Origin: VAXT01 sp963827725
GTDB lineage: Bacteria > Actinomycetota > Thermoleophilia > Gaiellales > Gaiellaceae
DNA length: 64,000 bases
Assembly: GCA_963827725.1 (NCBI GenBank)
Contig: CAWHBM010000001.1
Span: 186,001-250,000 of the forward strand
Direction of reading: 5' to 3'
Part shown: positions 10,448 through 19,572 of the stretch, piece by piece
How the letters are laid out: the number at the start of each line of letters is the position of its first letter
Position numbering within the stretch: position 1 is the first letter of the stretch
Program-made: the position numbers and the translations under genes
Notes under the pieces: model-generated
Database searches by the model: none
What the model was told of the DNA's origin: nothing
What the model saw: the letters and a program-made list of their open reading frames with translations, nothing else

Positions 10448-11543
10448 CTCACGACTCCATCAGCTCTCCGAGCTGGGTCAGTCCGTCTGGATCGACTCGC
10501 TCTCGCGGGAATGGCTCAAGACCGGCGAGCTCACACGGATGATGAGCGAGGACGCCGTCGTCGGAGTCACCTCGAACCCGACCATCTTCCAGAAGGCGAT
10601 GGCCGAAGGCGACTGGTACGACGACCAGCTGAAGGAGGTCGTCCGGGAGCACGACGACACGACGGAGATCTTCTTCCAGCTTGCCGTCCAGGACATCAAG
10701 GATGCATGCGATCTCTTCCGTCCCGTCTGGGACGAAGGGAAGGGCCAGGACGGGTATGTCTCGCTCGAGGTCGATCCCAATCTCGCCTACGACACGGAGG
10801 CGACGATCGAACAGGCCGCCCGGTTCCACGAGTGGGTCGACCGGCCGAACCTCCACGTGAAGATCCCCGCCACCCAGCCGGGTCTCGCCGCGATCGAGGA
10901 GATGATCTCGCGTGGCCGCAACATCAACGTGACGCTGATCTTCTCGCTGCAGCGCCACCAGGAGGTCGCCGAGGCTTACATCAAGGGGCTCGAGCGGCTC
11001 GTCGAGGCCGGTGGCGATCCGTCCACGGTCGCTTCCGTCGCAAGCTTCTTCGTCTCGCGCGTAGATACGGAGGCGGACAGGCGGCTCGACGAGGTCGGGA
11101 AGCCGGAGCTGAAGGGCAAGCTTGCGATCGCGAATGCGAAGCTCGCCTACCAGAACTACAAGCAGGCGTTCTCGGGCGAGCGCTGGGAGGCACTCGCCGG
11201 GAAGGGCGCGAGCAAGCAGCGCTGCCTGTGGGCCTCGACCTCGACGAAGAACCCGGACTACCGCGACGTGATGTACGTCGAGGAGCTGATCGGCCCCGAG
11301 ACCGTGGACACGATGCCGAAGGAGACGGTCGACGCATTCCAGGACCACGGCGAGGTCGCGCTCACGATGGAGGCCGATCTCGACGAGGCGCATCGCCTCT
11401 TCGAGCAGCTCGCGGAGGCGGGCGTGGACTACGACGACGTCAGCGAGACCCTCGAGCGCGAAGGCGTCCAGAAGTTCAGCGACTCGTTCACCGAGCTCCT
11501 CGAGGGCATCGAGTCCAAACGGGGTCAGCTGGCTCCCGCTTGA
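10440..11543 (+). CDS. tal: Transaldolase
   Basis: 367 residues, the size of the actinobacterial/cyanobacterial long transaldolase class. Clear motifs are LGQSVWIDSLSREWL, GVTSNPTIFQKAM, SLEVDPNLAYDTEATIEQA, LHVKIPATQPGLAAIEEM (with the Schiff-base Lys), INVTLIFSLQRH and ASFFVSRVDTEADRRL. It transfers dihydroxyacetone units between sedoheptulose 7-phosphate and glyceraldehyde 3-phosphate. The ATG lies inside the end of rpiB. The TGA overlaps an ATG (TGATG at 11541) that was probably the original start of the pgi gene. Confidence 0.96.
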   Translation: MGNSRLHQLSELGQSVWIDSLSREWLKTGELTRMMSEDAVVGVTSNPTIFQKAMAEGDWYDDQLKEVVREHDDTTEIFFQLAVQDIKDACDLFRPVWDEGKGQDGYVSLEVDPNLAYDTEATIEQAARFHEWVDRPNLHVKIPATQPGLAAIEEMISRGRNINVTLIFSLQRHQEVAEAYIKGLERLVEAGGDPSTVASVASFFVSRVDTEADRRLDEVGKPELKGKLAIANAKLAYQNYKQAFSGERWEALAGKGASKQRCLWASTSTKNPDYRDVMYVEELIGPETVDTMPKETVDAFQDHGEVALTMEADLDEAHRLFEQLAEAGVDYDDVSETLEREGVQKFSDSFTELLEGIESKRGQLAPA

Positions 11544-11601
11544 TGTCGAGTATTCGCGCGTTCCTCGGCGCCGCTGCGCGTGCGGGGCCGGAGGGCAAGT
11601 A

Positions 11602-12954
11602 TTGGCAATACGGGCCCGGAGAGCTCCGTGGGCTGCGGAGCGTGTCCGGATCTGGGCCCGGGACCCGTCCGTCTGGACCGGTCGCGACGAGGCGCACTGG
11701 CTCGGCTGGCTCGACGAGCCCGGACGGATGCTCGAGCGCGTCGACGAGCTCGAGGCGCTCGACCGCGACTTCGACGACGTCGTCCTGCTCGGCATGGGCG
11801 GCTCGAGCCTCGGCCCGGAGGTCATCCGCCGCACGTTCGGGATCGACCGTCTACACGTGCTCGACACGACCCACCCGACCGCCATTCGCCGGCTCGGGGA
11901 GCAGATCAATGCCGACCGCACGCTCTTCGTCGCAGCCTCGAAGTCGGGCTCGACCCTCGAGACACGCTCTCAGCTCGACTACTTCCTCGAGCGCGGCAAG
12001 GGCTCGTTCGGCGCGATCACCGACCCGGGAACCGAGCTCGAGGCCTTCGCGCGGGAGCGGGACTTTGCCTGGGTCGTCAGCGGAGAGCCGACGATCGGCG
12101 GCCGCTACTCGGTGCTCTCGCCGTTCGGGATGGTGCCGGCGGCGCTGATGGACCTCGACATCAGGATGTTGCTCGAGCGAGCGGACTCGATGGCCCAGTG
12201 GTGCCGGCTCGGCGAGGAGAATCCGGGCTTTGCGTTCGGGCTGGCCTTCGGCGAGGGCTGGAGCGAGGGGCGCGACAAGATCTGCATCGACGAGACGCCG
12301 GGTGGGTTCGGCCTCTGGGCGGAGCAGCTCATCGCCGAGTCGACCGGCAAGGAGGGCAAAGGGCTCGTGCCCGCTCCGGGCGAGGACCCCCAGGCGGGGC
12401 CCGACCGCCAGCACGGGCACGTGCGGTTCGACGATCCCTACGACCTCGGAGCCGAGTTCTTCCGCTGGGAGTTCGCGACCGCGGTCGCCGGCGCGATCCT
12501 CGGCATCAATCCGTTCGACCAGCCGGACGTCCAGGCGGCGAAGGACCGGACGACAGCGATTCTCTCCGGCCCTGCCCCTGAGACGAGCCTCGAGGGATCG
12601 CTGGACGACCTGCTCGCGGAGGCGAAGCCGCCGAACTACATCGCAATCCACGCGTTCATCGATCCCGAGCGAGAAGGCGAGCTCGACCCACTCGTCCACA
12701 GGGCGCGGGAGACCGGGTGCGTCGTCACCAAGGGCCTCGGCCCTCGCTACCTCCACTCCACAGGTCAGCTGCACAAGGGCGGGCCGAACACGATCCTCGC
12801 GATCCAGGTCGTCGACGACTTTGGAGAGGAGCTCGAGATCCCCGGCCGTGACTTCGGCTTCAAGCGGCTGATCGCCGCTCAGGCCGCGGGCGACCTCGAG
12901 GCGCTCAAGGAACAGGGCCGGACCGTCTGCCGTGTGAAACTGGACGAGCTATGA
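11602..12954 (+). CDS. pgi: Glucose-6-phosphate isomerase (N-terminus uncertain)
   Basis: 450 residues read from a TTG. Sugar isomerase domains show LLGMGGSSLGPEVIRRTFG, VAASKSGSTLETRSQLDYF, GRYSVLSPFGMVPAALMG-like and GPRYLHSTGQLHKGGPN. It isomerises glucose 6-phosphate and fructose 6-phosphate, and is the variant found beside transaldolase in actinobacteria. The real start may be ATG 11543, overlapping the tal stop. That frame reads MSSIRAFLGAAARAG, and a shift before about 11640 would join it to the visible frame (AAERVRIWARD). The region includes a GTATTG-G-CAATAC palindrome (11599-11611). The end overlaps gnd by four bases. Confidence 0.88.
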   Translation: MAIRARRAPWAAERVRIWARDPSVWTGRDEAHWLGWLDEPGRMLERVDELEALDRDFDDVVLLGMGGSSLGPEVIRRTFGIDRLHVLDTTHPTAIRRLGEQINADRTLFVAASKSGSTLETRSQLDYFLERGKGSFGAITDPGTELEAFARERDFAWVVSGEPTIGGRYSVLSPFGMVPAALMDLDIRMLLERADSMAQWCRLGEENPGFAFGLAFGEGWSEGRDKICIDETPGGFGLWAEQLIAESTGKEGKGLVPAPGEDPQAGPDRQHGHVRFDDPYDLGAEFFRWEFATAVAGAILGINPFDQPDVQAAKDRTTAILSGPAPETSLEGSLDDLLAEAKPPNYIAIHAFIDPEREGELDPLVHRARETGCVVTKGLGPRYLHSTGQLHKGGPNTILAIQVVDDFGEELEIPGRDFGFKRLIAAQAAGDLEALKEQGRTVCRVKLDEL

Positions 12955-13820
12955 AGCTCGGAATGGTTGGCCTCGGGCGGATGGGCTCCGGGATGACGGA
13001 ACGGCTCCGCCTCGACGGCCATGACGTGCAGACGTACGACCCGAAAGTCGAGTCGACCGCGTCGTCGCTGCAGGAGCTCGCCGAACAGTTGGAGCCGCCC
13101 CGAGCCGTCTGGGTGATGGTCCCGGCTGGCGATCTCACGGAGAAAGTGTTCCAAGAGCTGCTCGGGATCCTCGAAGCGGGCGACACGATCGTCGACGGCG
13201 GCAACTCGAACTTCCGCGACTCGCAGCGGCGCAACCGGGAGGCGGCGGAACGAGAGATCCACTTCCTGGACGTGGGCGTCTCCGGCGGGATCTGGGGGCT
13301 GACGGAAGGCTTCTGCCTGATGGCCGGCGGCGCAGACGAAGCCGTCGGGCTGCTCGCCCCGGCTTTCCAGACGCTTGCCCCCGAGGACGGGTGGGCCCAT
13401 GTCGGCCCAGCCGGCGCAGGCCACTTCACCAAGATGGTCCACAACGGGATCGAGTACGGCCTCATGCAGGCCTACGGCGAGGGGTTCGAGATCATGCGAG
13501 CGTCCGAGTTCGAGCTCGACCTGGCGCAGATCTCCGGCATCTGGCGCTATGGCTCGGTCGTCCGCTCCTGGTTGCTCGAGCTTCTGCACGACGCGTTCGA
13601 CGCCCACGGCAGCGACCTGGGGGACATCGCCGGTTACGTCGAGGACTCCGGCGAGGGTCGCTGGACCGTCTTCGCGGCGATCGACGAAGACGTTCCCGCC
13701 CCGGTGATCACGGCCGCGCTCTACGCGCGCTTCGCCTCGCGACAGGACGAGTCGTTTACAGCGAAGGTCAACGCCGCCCTGCGGGAGCAGTTCGGCGGCC
13801 ACGCGGTGAAGACGCAATGA
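12951..13820 (+). CDS. gnd: 6-phosphogluconate dehydrogenase, short (YqeC-type)
   Basis: 289 residues with an N-terminal NAD(P)-binding motif (MKLGMVGLGRMGSGM), DGGNSNFRDSQRR, DVGVSGGIWGL, the catalytic stretch GAGHFTKMVHNGIEYGLMQAYGEG, and a short C-terminal helical domain. The length matches the short, often NAD-preferring class rather than the 470-residue enzyme. It oxidatively decarboxylates 6-phosphogluconate to ribulose 5-phosphate. The lone GLGRMG without basic specificity residues hints at NAD, but this is inference. It overlaps pgi before and zwf after by four bases each (ATGA). Confidence 0.95.
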   Translation: MKLGMVGLGRMGSGMTERLRLDGHDVQTYDPKVESTASSLQELAEQLEPPRAVWVMVPAGDLTEKVFQELLGILEAGDTIVDGGNSNFRDSQRRNREAAEREIHFLDVGVSGGIWGLTEGFCLMAGGADEAVGLLAPAFQTLAPEDGWAHVGPAGAGHFTKMVHNGIEYGLMQAYGEGFEIMRASEFELDLAQISGIWRYGSVVRSWLLELLHDAFDAHGSDLGDIAGYVEDSGEGRWTVFAAIDEDVPAPVITAALYARFASRQDESFTAKVNAALREQFGGHAVKTQ

Positions 13821-15331
13821 CCGACACAGAGCTCGTCGAGAACCCGCTGCTCCTGGGCCTCGGGCCGCACCGCACCCCCGAGGCATGCGCGATGGTCCTC
13901 TTCGGCGCTTCCGGCGATCTCACTCATCGCAAGATCTTTCCCGCCCTCTACGCGCTCGCCTGCCGGCGGTTGCTGCCGGAGCGCTTTGCCGTCGTCGGCG
14001 CGGCGCGGCGCGACTGGTCAGACGACGAGTTTCGCGATCGGATGGAGAACGCCGTGCGCGAGTTCGGCCGCGACGACTTCAAGCAAGACGTCTGGGACCG
14101 TCTTGCGGAGGCGACGCGCTTCCACTCGATGGACTTCGCCGACGAGAGCGGTGAGGACCAGCTCGCCGAGACTCTGAGCTCGCTCGACGAGGAACGCGGT
14201 ACGCGAGGCAACCGCGTCTACTACCTGGCTGTCCCTCCGGCGGCGATGCCGACGATCGTCGAGGCGCTCGGCAAGCGGCGGAAGGCCGGCGGCTGGATCA
14301 GGCTCATCATCGAGAAGCCTTTCGGCCACGACCTCGCCTCGGCGAGAGAGCTCACCGAGCTGATCAGCCGGTACTTCACCGAGGAGGAGGTCTTTCGGAT
14401 CGATCACTACCTCGGCAAAGAGACCGTCCAGAACATGCTCGCCCTTCGCTTCGCGAACGGGATCTTCGAGCCGATCTGGAACCGCCAGTTCATCGACCAC
14501 GTCCAGATCACGGTCGCGGAGTCGCTGGGGATCGAGGGCCGGGCCGGCTTCTACGAGCAGGCGGGCGCGATCCGGGACATCGTCCAGAACCACATGCTCC
14601 AGCTCGTCGCGCTGACTGCGATGGAGCCGCCGATCGACTTCACCGCCGACTCGGTGCGCAACGAGAAGGTGAAGGTGCTGAAGGCCATTCATACGCCCGG
14701 CCCGAAGCACATCGTGCGCGGCCAGTACGGGCAGGGTTATGTGGAGGGGAAGGAGGCGTCGGGATACCGCGAGGAGGAAGCCGTCGCTGCGGATTCGATG
14801 ACCGAGACGTTCGTTGCCGCGAAGCTCTTCGTCGACAACTGGCGCTGGGCCGACACGCCTTTCTACGTGCGCACGGGCAAGCGCCTGGCGCGGCGCGAGA
14901 CGACGATCGCGATCCAGTTCCAACGGGCGCCGCACCCGCCGTTCGAGGACGCGGCGACCGAGGAGCTGCGCCCCAACCTCCTGCTCGTGCACGTCCAGCC
15001 CGACGAAGGAGTCTCGCTCGCGATCGGTGCGAAGGTGCCCGGGCAGGGAATGCGCATCAGGACGGTGCACATGGACTTCATGTACGGCGGCGCCTTCCGC
15101 ACCGACCTGCCCGAGGCGTACGAGCGGCTGATCCTCGACGCCATGCTGGGCGACCAGACGCTCTTCACGCGCTCCGACGAGGTCGAGGAGCAATGGGCGC
15201 TCGTCGACGCGATCGTCGCGACCTGGGCTCGCGACCGCCCCGCCTTCCCGAACTATCCGGCGGGCACGTGGGGGCCTGTAGCCGCCGACGAGCTAATGCG
15301 CCGCGACGGCAGGGAGTGGCTCCGGCATTGA
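13817..15331 (+). CDS. zwf: Glucose-6-phosphate 1-dehydrogenase
   Basis: 504 residues from the ATG overlapping the gnd stop. Key motifs are VLFGASGDLTHRKIFPAL (nucleotide binding), IIEKPFGHD, the active-site RIDHYLGKETVQN with the catalytic His, and EQAGAIRDIVQNHMLQLV. It oxidises glucose 6-phosphate to the lactone and makes NADPH. Starts further upstream in this frame lie inside gnd and have no homology. It is followed directly by opcA, its usual partner in actinobacteria and cyanobacteria. Confidence 0.97.
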   Translation: MTDTELVENPLLLGLGPHRTPEACAMVLFGASGDLTHRKIFPALYALACRRLLPERFAVVGAARRDWSDDEFRDRMENAVREFGRDDFKQDVWDRLAEATRFHSMDFADESGEDQLAETLSSLDEERGTRGNRVYYLAVPPAAMPTIVEALGKRRKAGGWIRLIIEKPFGHDLASARELTELISRYFTEEEVFRIDHYLGKETVQNMLALRFANGIFEPIWNRQFIDHVQITVAESLGIEGRAGFYEQAGAIRDIVQNHMLQLVALTAMEPPIDFTADSVRNEKVKVLKAIHTPGPKHIVRGQYGQGYVEGKEASGYREEEAVAADSMTETFVAAKLFVDNWRWADTPFYVRTGKRLARRETTIAIQFQRAPHPPFEDAATEELRPNLLLVHVQPDEGVSLAIGAKVPGQGMRIRTVHMDFMYGGAFRTDLPEAYERLILDAMLGDQTLFTRSDEVEEQWALVDAIVATWARDRPAFPNYPAGTWGPVAADELMRRDGREWLRH

Positions 15332-16209
15332 GCGCAACCGACGTCCAGGCCGCTGAGTGGAGCGCGAAGGACGTCTCGATCGGCGATGTGGTCAGTGCCC
15401 TCGACCGGCTGCGGAACGAGTCCGCCGGCGAGACCGAGGGCCCGGATCTGCGGACGAGCGTCATGACGCACCTCGCCTGGGTCCCTCCCGAGTGGCAGGA
15501 GGCGGCCGTCGAGACGCTCGCCGGGCTGGGTGAGCGCCATCCTTCGCGCGGCATCCTGCTCTTTCCGGAAGAGGAGTCGGGAGGAGACGGCATCGACGCG
15601 AAGGTCTCGGTGCTGGCGTTCCCCCTCTCGCACCAGCGCAGGCACATTGCGGCCGAAGTGATCGAGCTGCACCTACGCGGGGGCAGGACGCAGGCGCCGG
15701 CCAGCATCGTCATGCCGCTGCTCGTCACCGGGCTCCCGGTCTTTCTTCGCTGGCGAGGGAGGCCGCCTTTCGGCGAGCTCGCGGTCGAGCAGCTGATCGA
15801 CGTCTGCGATCGCTTCATCGTCGACTCCGGCGAGTGGCCAGACGTGCCGGCGGCTTACAGCGATCTCCCTTTCGATCGCACAGCGTGCTCGGACATCGCC
15901 TGGCGGCGCACCGAGCCGTGGCGACGCGCTCTGGCGGGTCTCTGGCCGGGGGTCGAGGAGGCGGGAGAGCTGAAGGTCACCGGCCCCGTGGCCGAGGCGT
16001 CGCTGCTGGCCGGCTGGTTGCGCTCGCGGCTCGATCGCAAGATCGGCCTCGCCCACGAGGACGCGGAGCAGATCGAGCACGTCGCCGTCGACCGCGAGGT
16101 GTGCCCGGTCCCCCGCGAGCAGCCGAGCGGAAGCGATCTCCTGTCGTCCGAGCTCGACGAGTTCGGGCGAGATCCGGTGTACGAGGCTGCCGCGCTCGCT
16201 GCGGGCTAG
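15328..16209 (+). CDS. opcA: OpcA, glucose-6-phosphate dehydrogenase assembly protein
   Basis: About 293 residues from a TTG that overlaps the zwf stop. OpcA-like segments are LRTSVMTHLAWVP, HPSRGILLFPE, VMPLLVTGLPVFLRWRGRPPF, FIVDSGEWPDVPAAY and DIAWRRTEPWRRALAGLW. OpcA proteins assist assembly and activity of Zwf and occur next to zwf in actinobacteria and cyanobacteria, so the family and context agree. Its TAG stop forms the palindrome CTAG with the stop of the opposing secreted-protein gene, a four-base convergent overlap. Confidence 0.93.
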   Translation: MSATDVQAAEWSAKDVSIGDVVSALDRLRNESAGETEGPDLRTSVMTHLAWVPPEWQEAAVETLAGLGERHPSRGILLFPEEESGGDGIDAKVSVLAFPLSHQRRHIAAEVIELHLRGGRTQAPASIVMPLLVTGLPVFLRWRGRPPFGELAVEQLIDVCDRFIVDSGEWPDVPAAYSDLPFDRTACSDIAWRRTEPWRRALAGLWPGVEEAGELKVTGPVAEASLLAGWLRSRLDRKIGLAHEDAEQIEHVAVDREVCPVPREQPSGSDLLSSELDEFGRDPVYEAAALAAG

Positions 16210-17873
16210 CGCTTGACGATCTTGAAGCGAGGCTTCGCGATCTTGACGCTGACGGCCTTCGACCACGTCATCTCCGGCTTGGCCGGGAGCATGTAGTTGA
16301 GGCCGCGGACGCGGTAGTACCAGCGGCCCACGGTCAGCGGCAGTACGGCTGAGGTAGCGCCCGTCTTGAGCGGGGTGGGCTCGGTGCGCCACGGGTTCAG
16401 CTTTCGGCTCCACTGCACCTCGTACTCGTGGGCGCCGAGGACGGGCTCCCAGGCGACGAGCGGGGCTCCGTAGAAGGCAGGAACGGTGCGGGTGGCCGGA
16501 ACGAGCTTTCCTGCCGGGGAGAGACCGGACGCATACGGCGCCTTGTCGCCGACGAGCACGGGCTTGCTCACCTTGCCGAAGCGGGCTGCGCCGCCGGCGC
16601 GGCAGACATCCTCGGGAAGCTGGATGTCGCGGTACTCCATGATCTTCGACCCGTCGATGGGGTCAGGCCGGGGGAAGACCGGCACGACGGTCCAGTAGTA
16701 GCCGCCGCTCGGCCAATAGGTGTCCCAGAGGTCGATGCCCGTGAGCGCCGAATCGGCTGCCGTCACCGGAGTGCCGTCCCACATCACGCTCGTGCCCTCG
16801 GCGCCGTACTTGAGCCAGTCCGAGCGGGCTGCGTTGATGTTGGCGAACGTCCCCGGATAGGCGAGCGTCTGCCCGAGCCGCGGCGCATAGGCGGGACCGC
16901 CGACGATCGCGCCCGTGTAGACGCGGTTCACGCATTCGCTGTCTGTGTAGACGTAGACGCGAAAGAGCTCGGTCGTTGTGTCGAGGAAGCCCGGATTGCC
17001 CCAGGAGCGATAGTTGCCTGTCCACCGGAAGGCGGGGAGCAGCTCGTGCGCCTGAGGGCTTGCCGGGGTGCTGACGATGTCGCCGGACACGGTGCCGGCA
17101 AGTGCGATCTCGGCCGGTGTCTGGTCGTACGGCGGGTTGAAGTCGACGTTGAACGGCGGGTTGACGTTCGTGAACCAGTCGCTCCAGGCGCCGTAGCTGA
17201 CGCGCGGCATTCCCGTGGGGATCTCCCCGTAGACCTTGCGGACGGCTCGGATGCGCCAGTTCACGGACTGGATCCACCAGGGCTGCGTATGGAAGGCGTA
17301 GAACTCGCGCTCGTCGGCGACGTTCGTGGTCGTGAAGAAGGACGTGGTCGAGCCCTCGAGCCAGACCTGGTACATGGTCGCGCCCTCGATCGGCGTCCAC
17401 CGGATCAGGCCGGGGAACTGGGGGTCGAGCGGCCTCGGGCGGTCGCGCCAGCGCATGTTGAAGCCGTACGGCGCGCTCCAGCGGCCCTCCTGGCCTTTCG
17501 GGGAGATGCCGCGAACGCGCGCATAGAGCGCGTAGGGGTTGCCGGTCATCCACGGAAGGGAAATCGGGACGGTCGCCGCCGGGCTCGTCAGCTTCACGGG
17601 CGAGCTCAGGCTCGACCAGATCAGCGCGCCCTCGGCGAAGCGCTCGCTCGTCGAGAGCTCGAACTCGTACTTCTTGGCGCCCGAAACCGGCTTCCAGGCA
17701 AACGCAGGAGTGCGAGGAAAGCTCCGGTTGTTGAGCGACTCGGGCTCGTTGACCCGCAGCAGGAAGGCCTTCAGGCCCGTCGGCTTCTTGGGCGTCGCGG
17801 CCATGGCCGTCTGGGTGCCCACAGTGAGCGCGAGCAGCGCAAGAACTCCGGCGACAGTGAGTCGGACAGGCAT
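16206..17873 (-). CDS. Secreted protein with fibronectin III-like repeats
   Basis: 555 residues. An N-terminal signal peptide (VAGVLALLALTVGTQTAMA, cleavage likely after AMA) is followed by several beta-sandwich-like units with the pattern 'Y/W-x-x-E-V/F-x-x-S' and 'YYRVRGL', for example FAWKPVSGAKKYEFELSTS, IRWTPIEGATMYQVWLEG and VAWEPVLGAHEYEVQWSR. Such units are typical of Fn3-like domains in exported proteins. There is no catalytic motif, anchor or LPXTG signal. Its role is unknown and could be surface or matrix binding. It sits downstream of the amidase on the same strand but is separated by its own start and signal peptide. Confidence 0.75.
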   Translation of the reverse strand: MPVRLTVAGVLALLALTVGTQTAMAATPKKPTGLKAFLLRVNEPESLNNRSFPRTPAFAWKPVSGAKKYEFELSTSERFAEGALIWSSLSSPVKLTSPAATVPISLPWMTGNPYALYARVRGISPKGQEGRWSAPYGFNMRWRDRPRPLDPQFPGLIRWTPIEGATMYQVWLEGSTTSFFTTTNVADEREFYAFHTQPWWIQSVNWRIRAVRKVYGEIPTGMPRVSYGAWSDWFTNVNPPFNVDFNPPYDQTPAEIALAGTVSGDIVSTPASPQAHELLPAFRWTGNYRSWGNPGFLDTTTELFRVYVYTDSECVNRVYTGAIVGGPAYAPRLGQTLAYPGTFANINAARSDWLKYGAEGTSVMWDGTPVTAADSALTGIDLWDTYWPSGGYYWTVVPVFPRPDPIDGSKIMEYRDIQLPEDVCRAGGAARFGKVSKPVLVGDKAPYASGLSPAGKLVPATRTVPAFYGAPLVAWEPVLGAHEYEVQWSRKLNPWRTEPTPLKTGATSAVLPLTVGRWYYRVRGLNYMLPAKPEMTWSKAVSVKIAKPRFKIVKR

Positions 17874-17900
17874 GGCAAGAGAGTTCTTCGGCAGGTTCGC

Positions 17901-19068
17901 TCAGTCGAGCGTCACTCGAACGAGTGACTCGAACAACTCGCCAACGGCTAGGACAAGCGCATCCGAGCCGGGTGGCCCCGCGATCTGGAGCGACGCGGCT
18001 AGCCCGTCTTCGGCGCGTGCCGCACGGAAGCGCGAGAGCCGGCCAGCCCAGGGCGTTGAACGGCAAGGTGAGGCGGACCGTTCGCTCCCGGAGCTCGAGG
18101 TCGTCGGCGGGCAGCGGGGGCGCGACGAACTCGAGCGTGGGCGTCAGCAGGAGATCCACGTCCCCCAGCGCGGCCCGGGCACGCTCGGTGTACTCGGCTC
18201 GCGCCCGCACGCCTCGCTCGAAGTCGGCATCTGTCACCTTGAGGCAGCGCTCGATCTTCGTGCGCACGTTGTCCCCGTAGGAGTCCTGGAACTCGGCGAA
18301 GAGATCGCGGTGGACATCCGCGACTTCGCGCATGAAGACGACGCCGACCTCGCTCAGGAACGGAAAATCGATCTCACGGCTGCGTGGAGCCAGGGCGGCC
18401 GCCTCGCGTACACGCGCGTGCACAAGAGGATCTGCGTCGTCGAGCCACGTGATCCCCACCTGGACGTCCCCGAGCGACTCGAGCTCGAGCGGCTCGAAGC
18501 CGTCGGCGAGCGCGCGCATCATCTCGACGCAGCCGCCGACCGTTCGCGCCATCGGGCCGCCGTGGTCGAAGCTCGGTGCGAGCGGAAAGCAGCCTTCGAG
18601 CGAGACGAGCCCGTAGCTGGGCTTGAAGCCGACGATCCCGCAGCAGGCCGCCGGGATGCGGACCGAGCCCCCGGAGTCCGTGCCGAGGGCAGCGTCGGCG
18701 AGTCCTGCCGTCAGAGCGGCAGCAGAGCCTCCGCTCGAGCCGCCGGCCATCCGACCCGGGAACGCCGGGTTCGGCACGGTTCCGTAGTGGGGGTTCACCG
18801 AGGTGATCCCGTAGGCGAACTCGTGCAGGTTCGTCTTCCCGACGTTTGCGTAGCCGGCCGCTTCGAGCCGGGTGACCGCCTCGGCCGTCTCCTGCGGCAC
18901 GTGGTCGGCGTAGACGATCGAGCCGTACGTGGTCGCGAGGCCGGCCGTGTCGAAGATGTCCTTGACGGCGAGGCGCACGCCGTTCGGGACCGATTCTGGC
19001 CTCGCCAGGAAGATTCCCGGAGGGATAGGATCGGCCGGTTCCCGAGCAGAGGAGGCGGAAGTGGACAC
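17901..19068 (-). CDS. Amidase-signature family enzyme (frameshifted near the 3' end)
   Basis: An amidase-signature hydrolase of about 385 residues. The catalytic Lys is in RLAVKDIFDTAG, the Ser-Gly-rich box is GRMAGGSSGGSAAALTAGLADAALGTDSGGSVRIPA with its cis-Ser and nucleophile Ser, and GIVGFKPSYGLVSLEGCFPLAPSFDHGGPMAR follows. These enzymes cleave amides such as glutamine, carbamates or peptide amides; the substrate is unknown. An extra base near 18014-18018 breaks the frame after LALPCGT. The expected end, AEDGLAASLQIAGPPGSDAL, continues one frame over to a TGA at 17901. The annotated ATG (19068) overlaps the divergent gene, so a later start such as a GTG at 18975 is possible. Confidence 0.82.
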
Positions 19069-19354
19069 GTACGTGATTCTGCGCAGAAGCGGCTGGCAAT
19101 CGCCTGAGGAGCTCCAGGAAGCCGCCGGGCAATCGAGCAGGGTGGGCGAGGAGATGGCGGACGACGTTCGCTGGATTCGTTCCTACGTCCTCGAGGAGGA
19201 CGGCGGCTCGGTCGGAACCGTCTGCATCTACCAGGCAACGAGCCCGGAAGCGATCAGGGATCACGCCACGCGCGCGATGCTGCCAGTCGACGAGATCATC
19301 CCGGTCGCCGACACGGTGATCGTGCGGCCTGACCCGGAGCCGGCGAAGGTCTAG
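19061..19354 (+). CDS. DUF4242 family small protein
   Basis: 97 residues from GTG 19061 with a good ribosome site (GAGGCGGAA) just before it. The sequence YVILRRSGWQSPEELQEAA, RWIRSYVLEEDGGSVGTVCIYQATSPEAI and PVDEIIPVADTVIVRPDP follows the ferredoxin-like DUF4242 pattern. One Streptomyces member of this family has been described as a nickel-binding protein, but no function is assured here. The stop overlaps the stop of the minus-strand small membrane protein (CTAG). Confidence 0.82.
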   Translation: MDTYVILRRSGWQSPEELQEAAGQSSRVGEEMADDVRWIRSYVLEEDGGSVGTVCIYQATSPEAIRDHATRAMLPVDEIIPVADTVIVRPDPEPAKV

Positions 19355-19572
19355 TCGAGCGCGAGGTACACGATCGCGATTCCGATCGTTCCGGCGAAGA
19401 GCAGCAGGGAGATCGCGAACAATCCGAGCCCGAAGAGCGAGTTGCTGCGCCCTTCCTCGGGAGTGGGCTCGCGTGGCTCCGCCTCGGCCGGCGCGACGAA
19501 TGTGCCGGTCATCGTTCGCATGGCGCCGGATGCTGTTCGTTCCAACGCGCCGGATGCGTCTCGCTTGCTCAC
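19351..19572 (-). CDS. Small single-helix membrane protein after ctaB
   Basis: A 73-residue protein starting at a GTG that overlaps the ctaB stop (GTGA). A charged N-terminal half (APAEAEPREPTPEEGRSN) is followed by one hydrophobic helix (SLFGLGLFAISLLLFAGTIGIAIVYLAL) reaching the C-terminus. Its coupling to the oxidase genes suggests a small accessory subunit of the cytochrome oxidase or heme pathway, like other single-helix oxidase subunits. This is inference from position only. Confidence 0.6.
   Translation of the reverse strand: MSKRDASGALERTASGAMRTMTGTFVAPAEAEPREPTPEEGRSNSLFGLGLFAISLLLFAGTIGIAIVYLALD

Noticed and set aside
10449..11921. Long minus-strand open frame opposite transaldolase
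   Set aside because: Shadow of tal/pgi; no motif, and high-GC codon bias explains the lack of stops.
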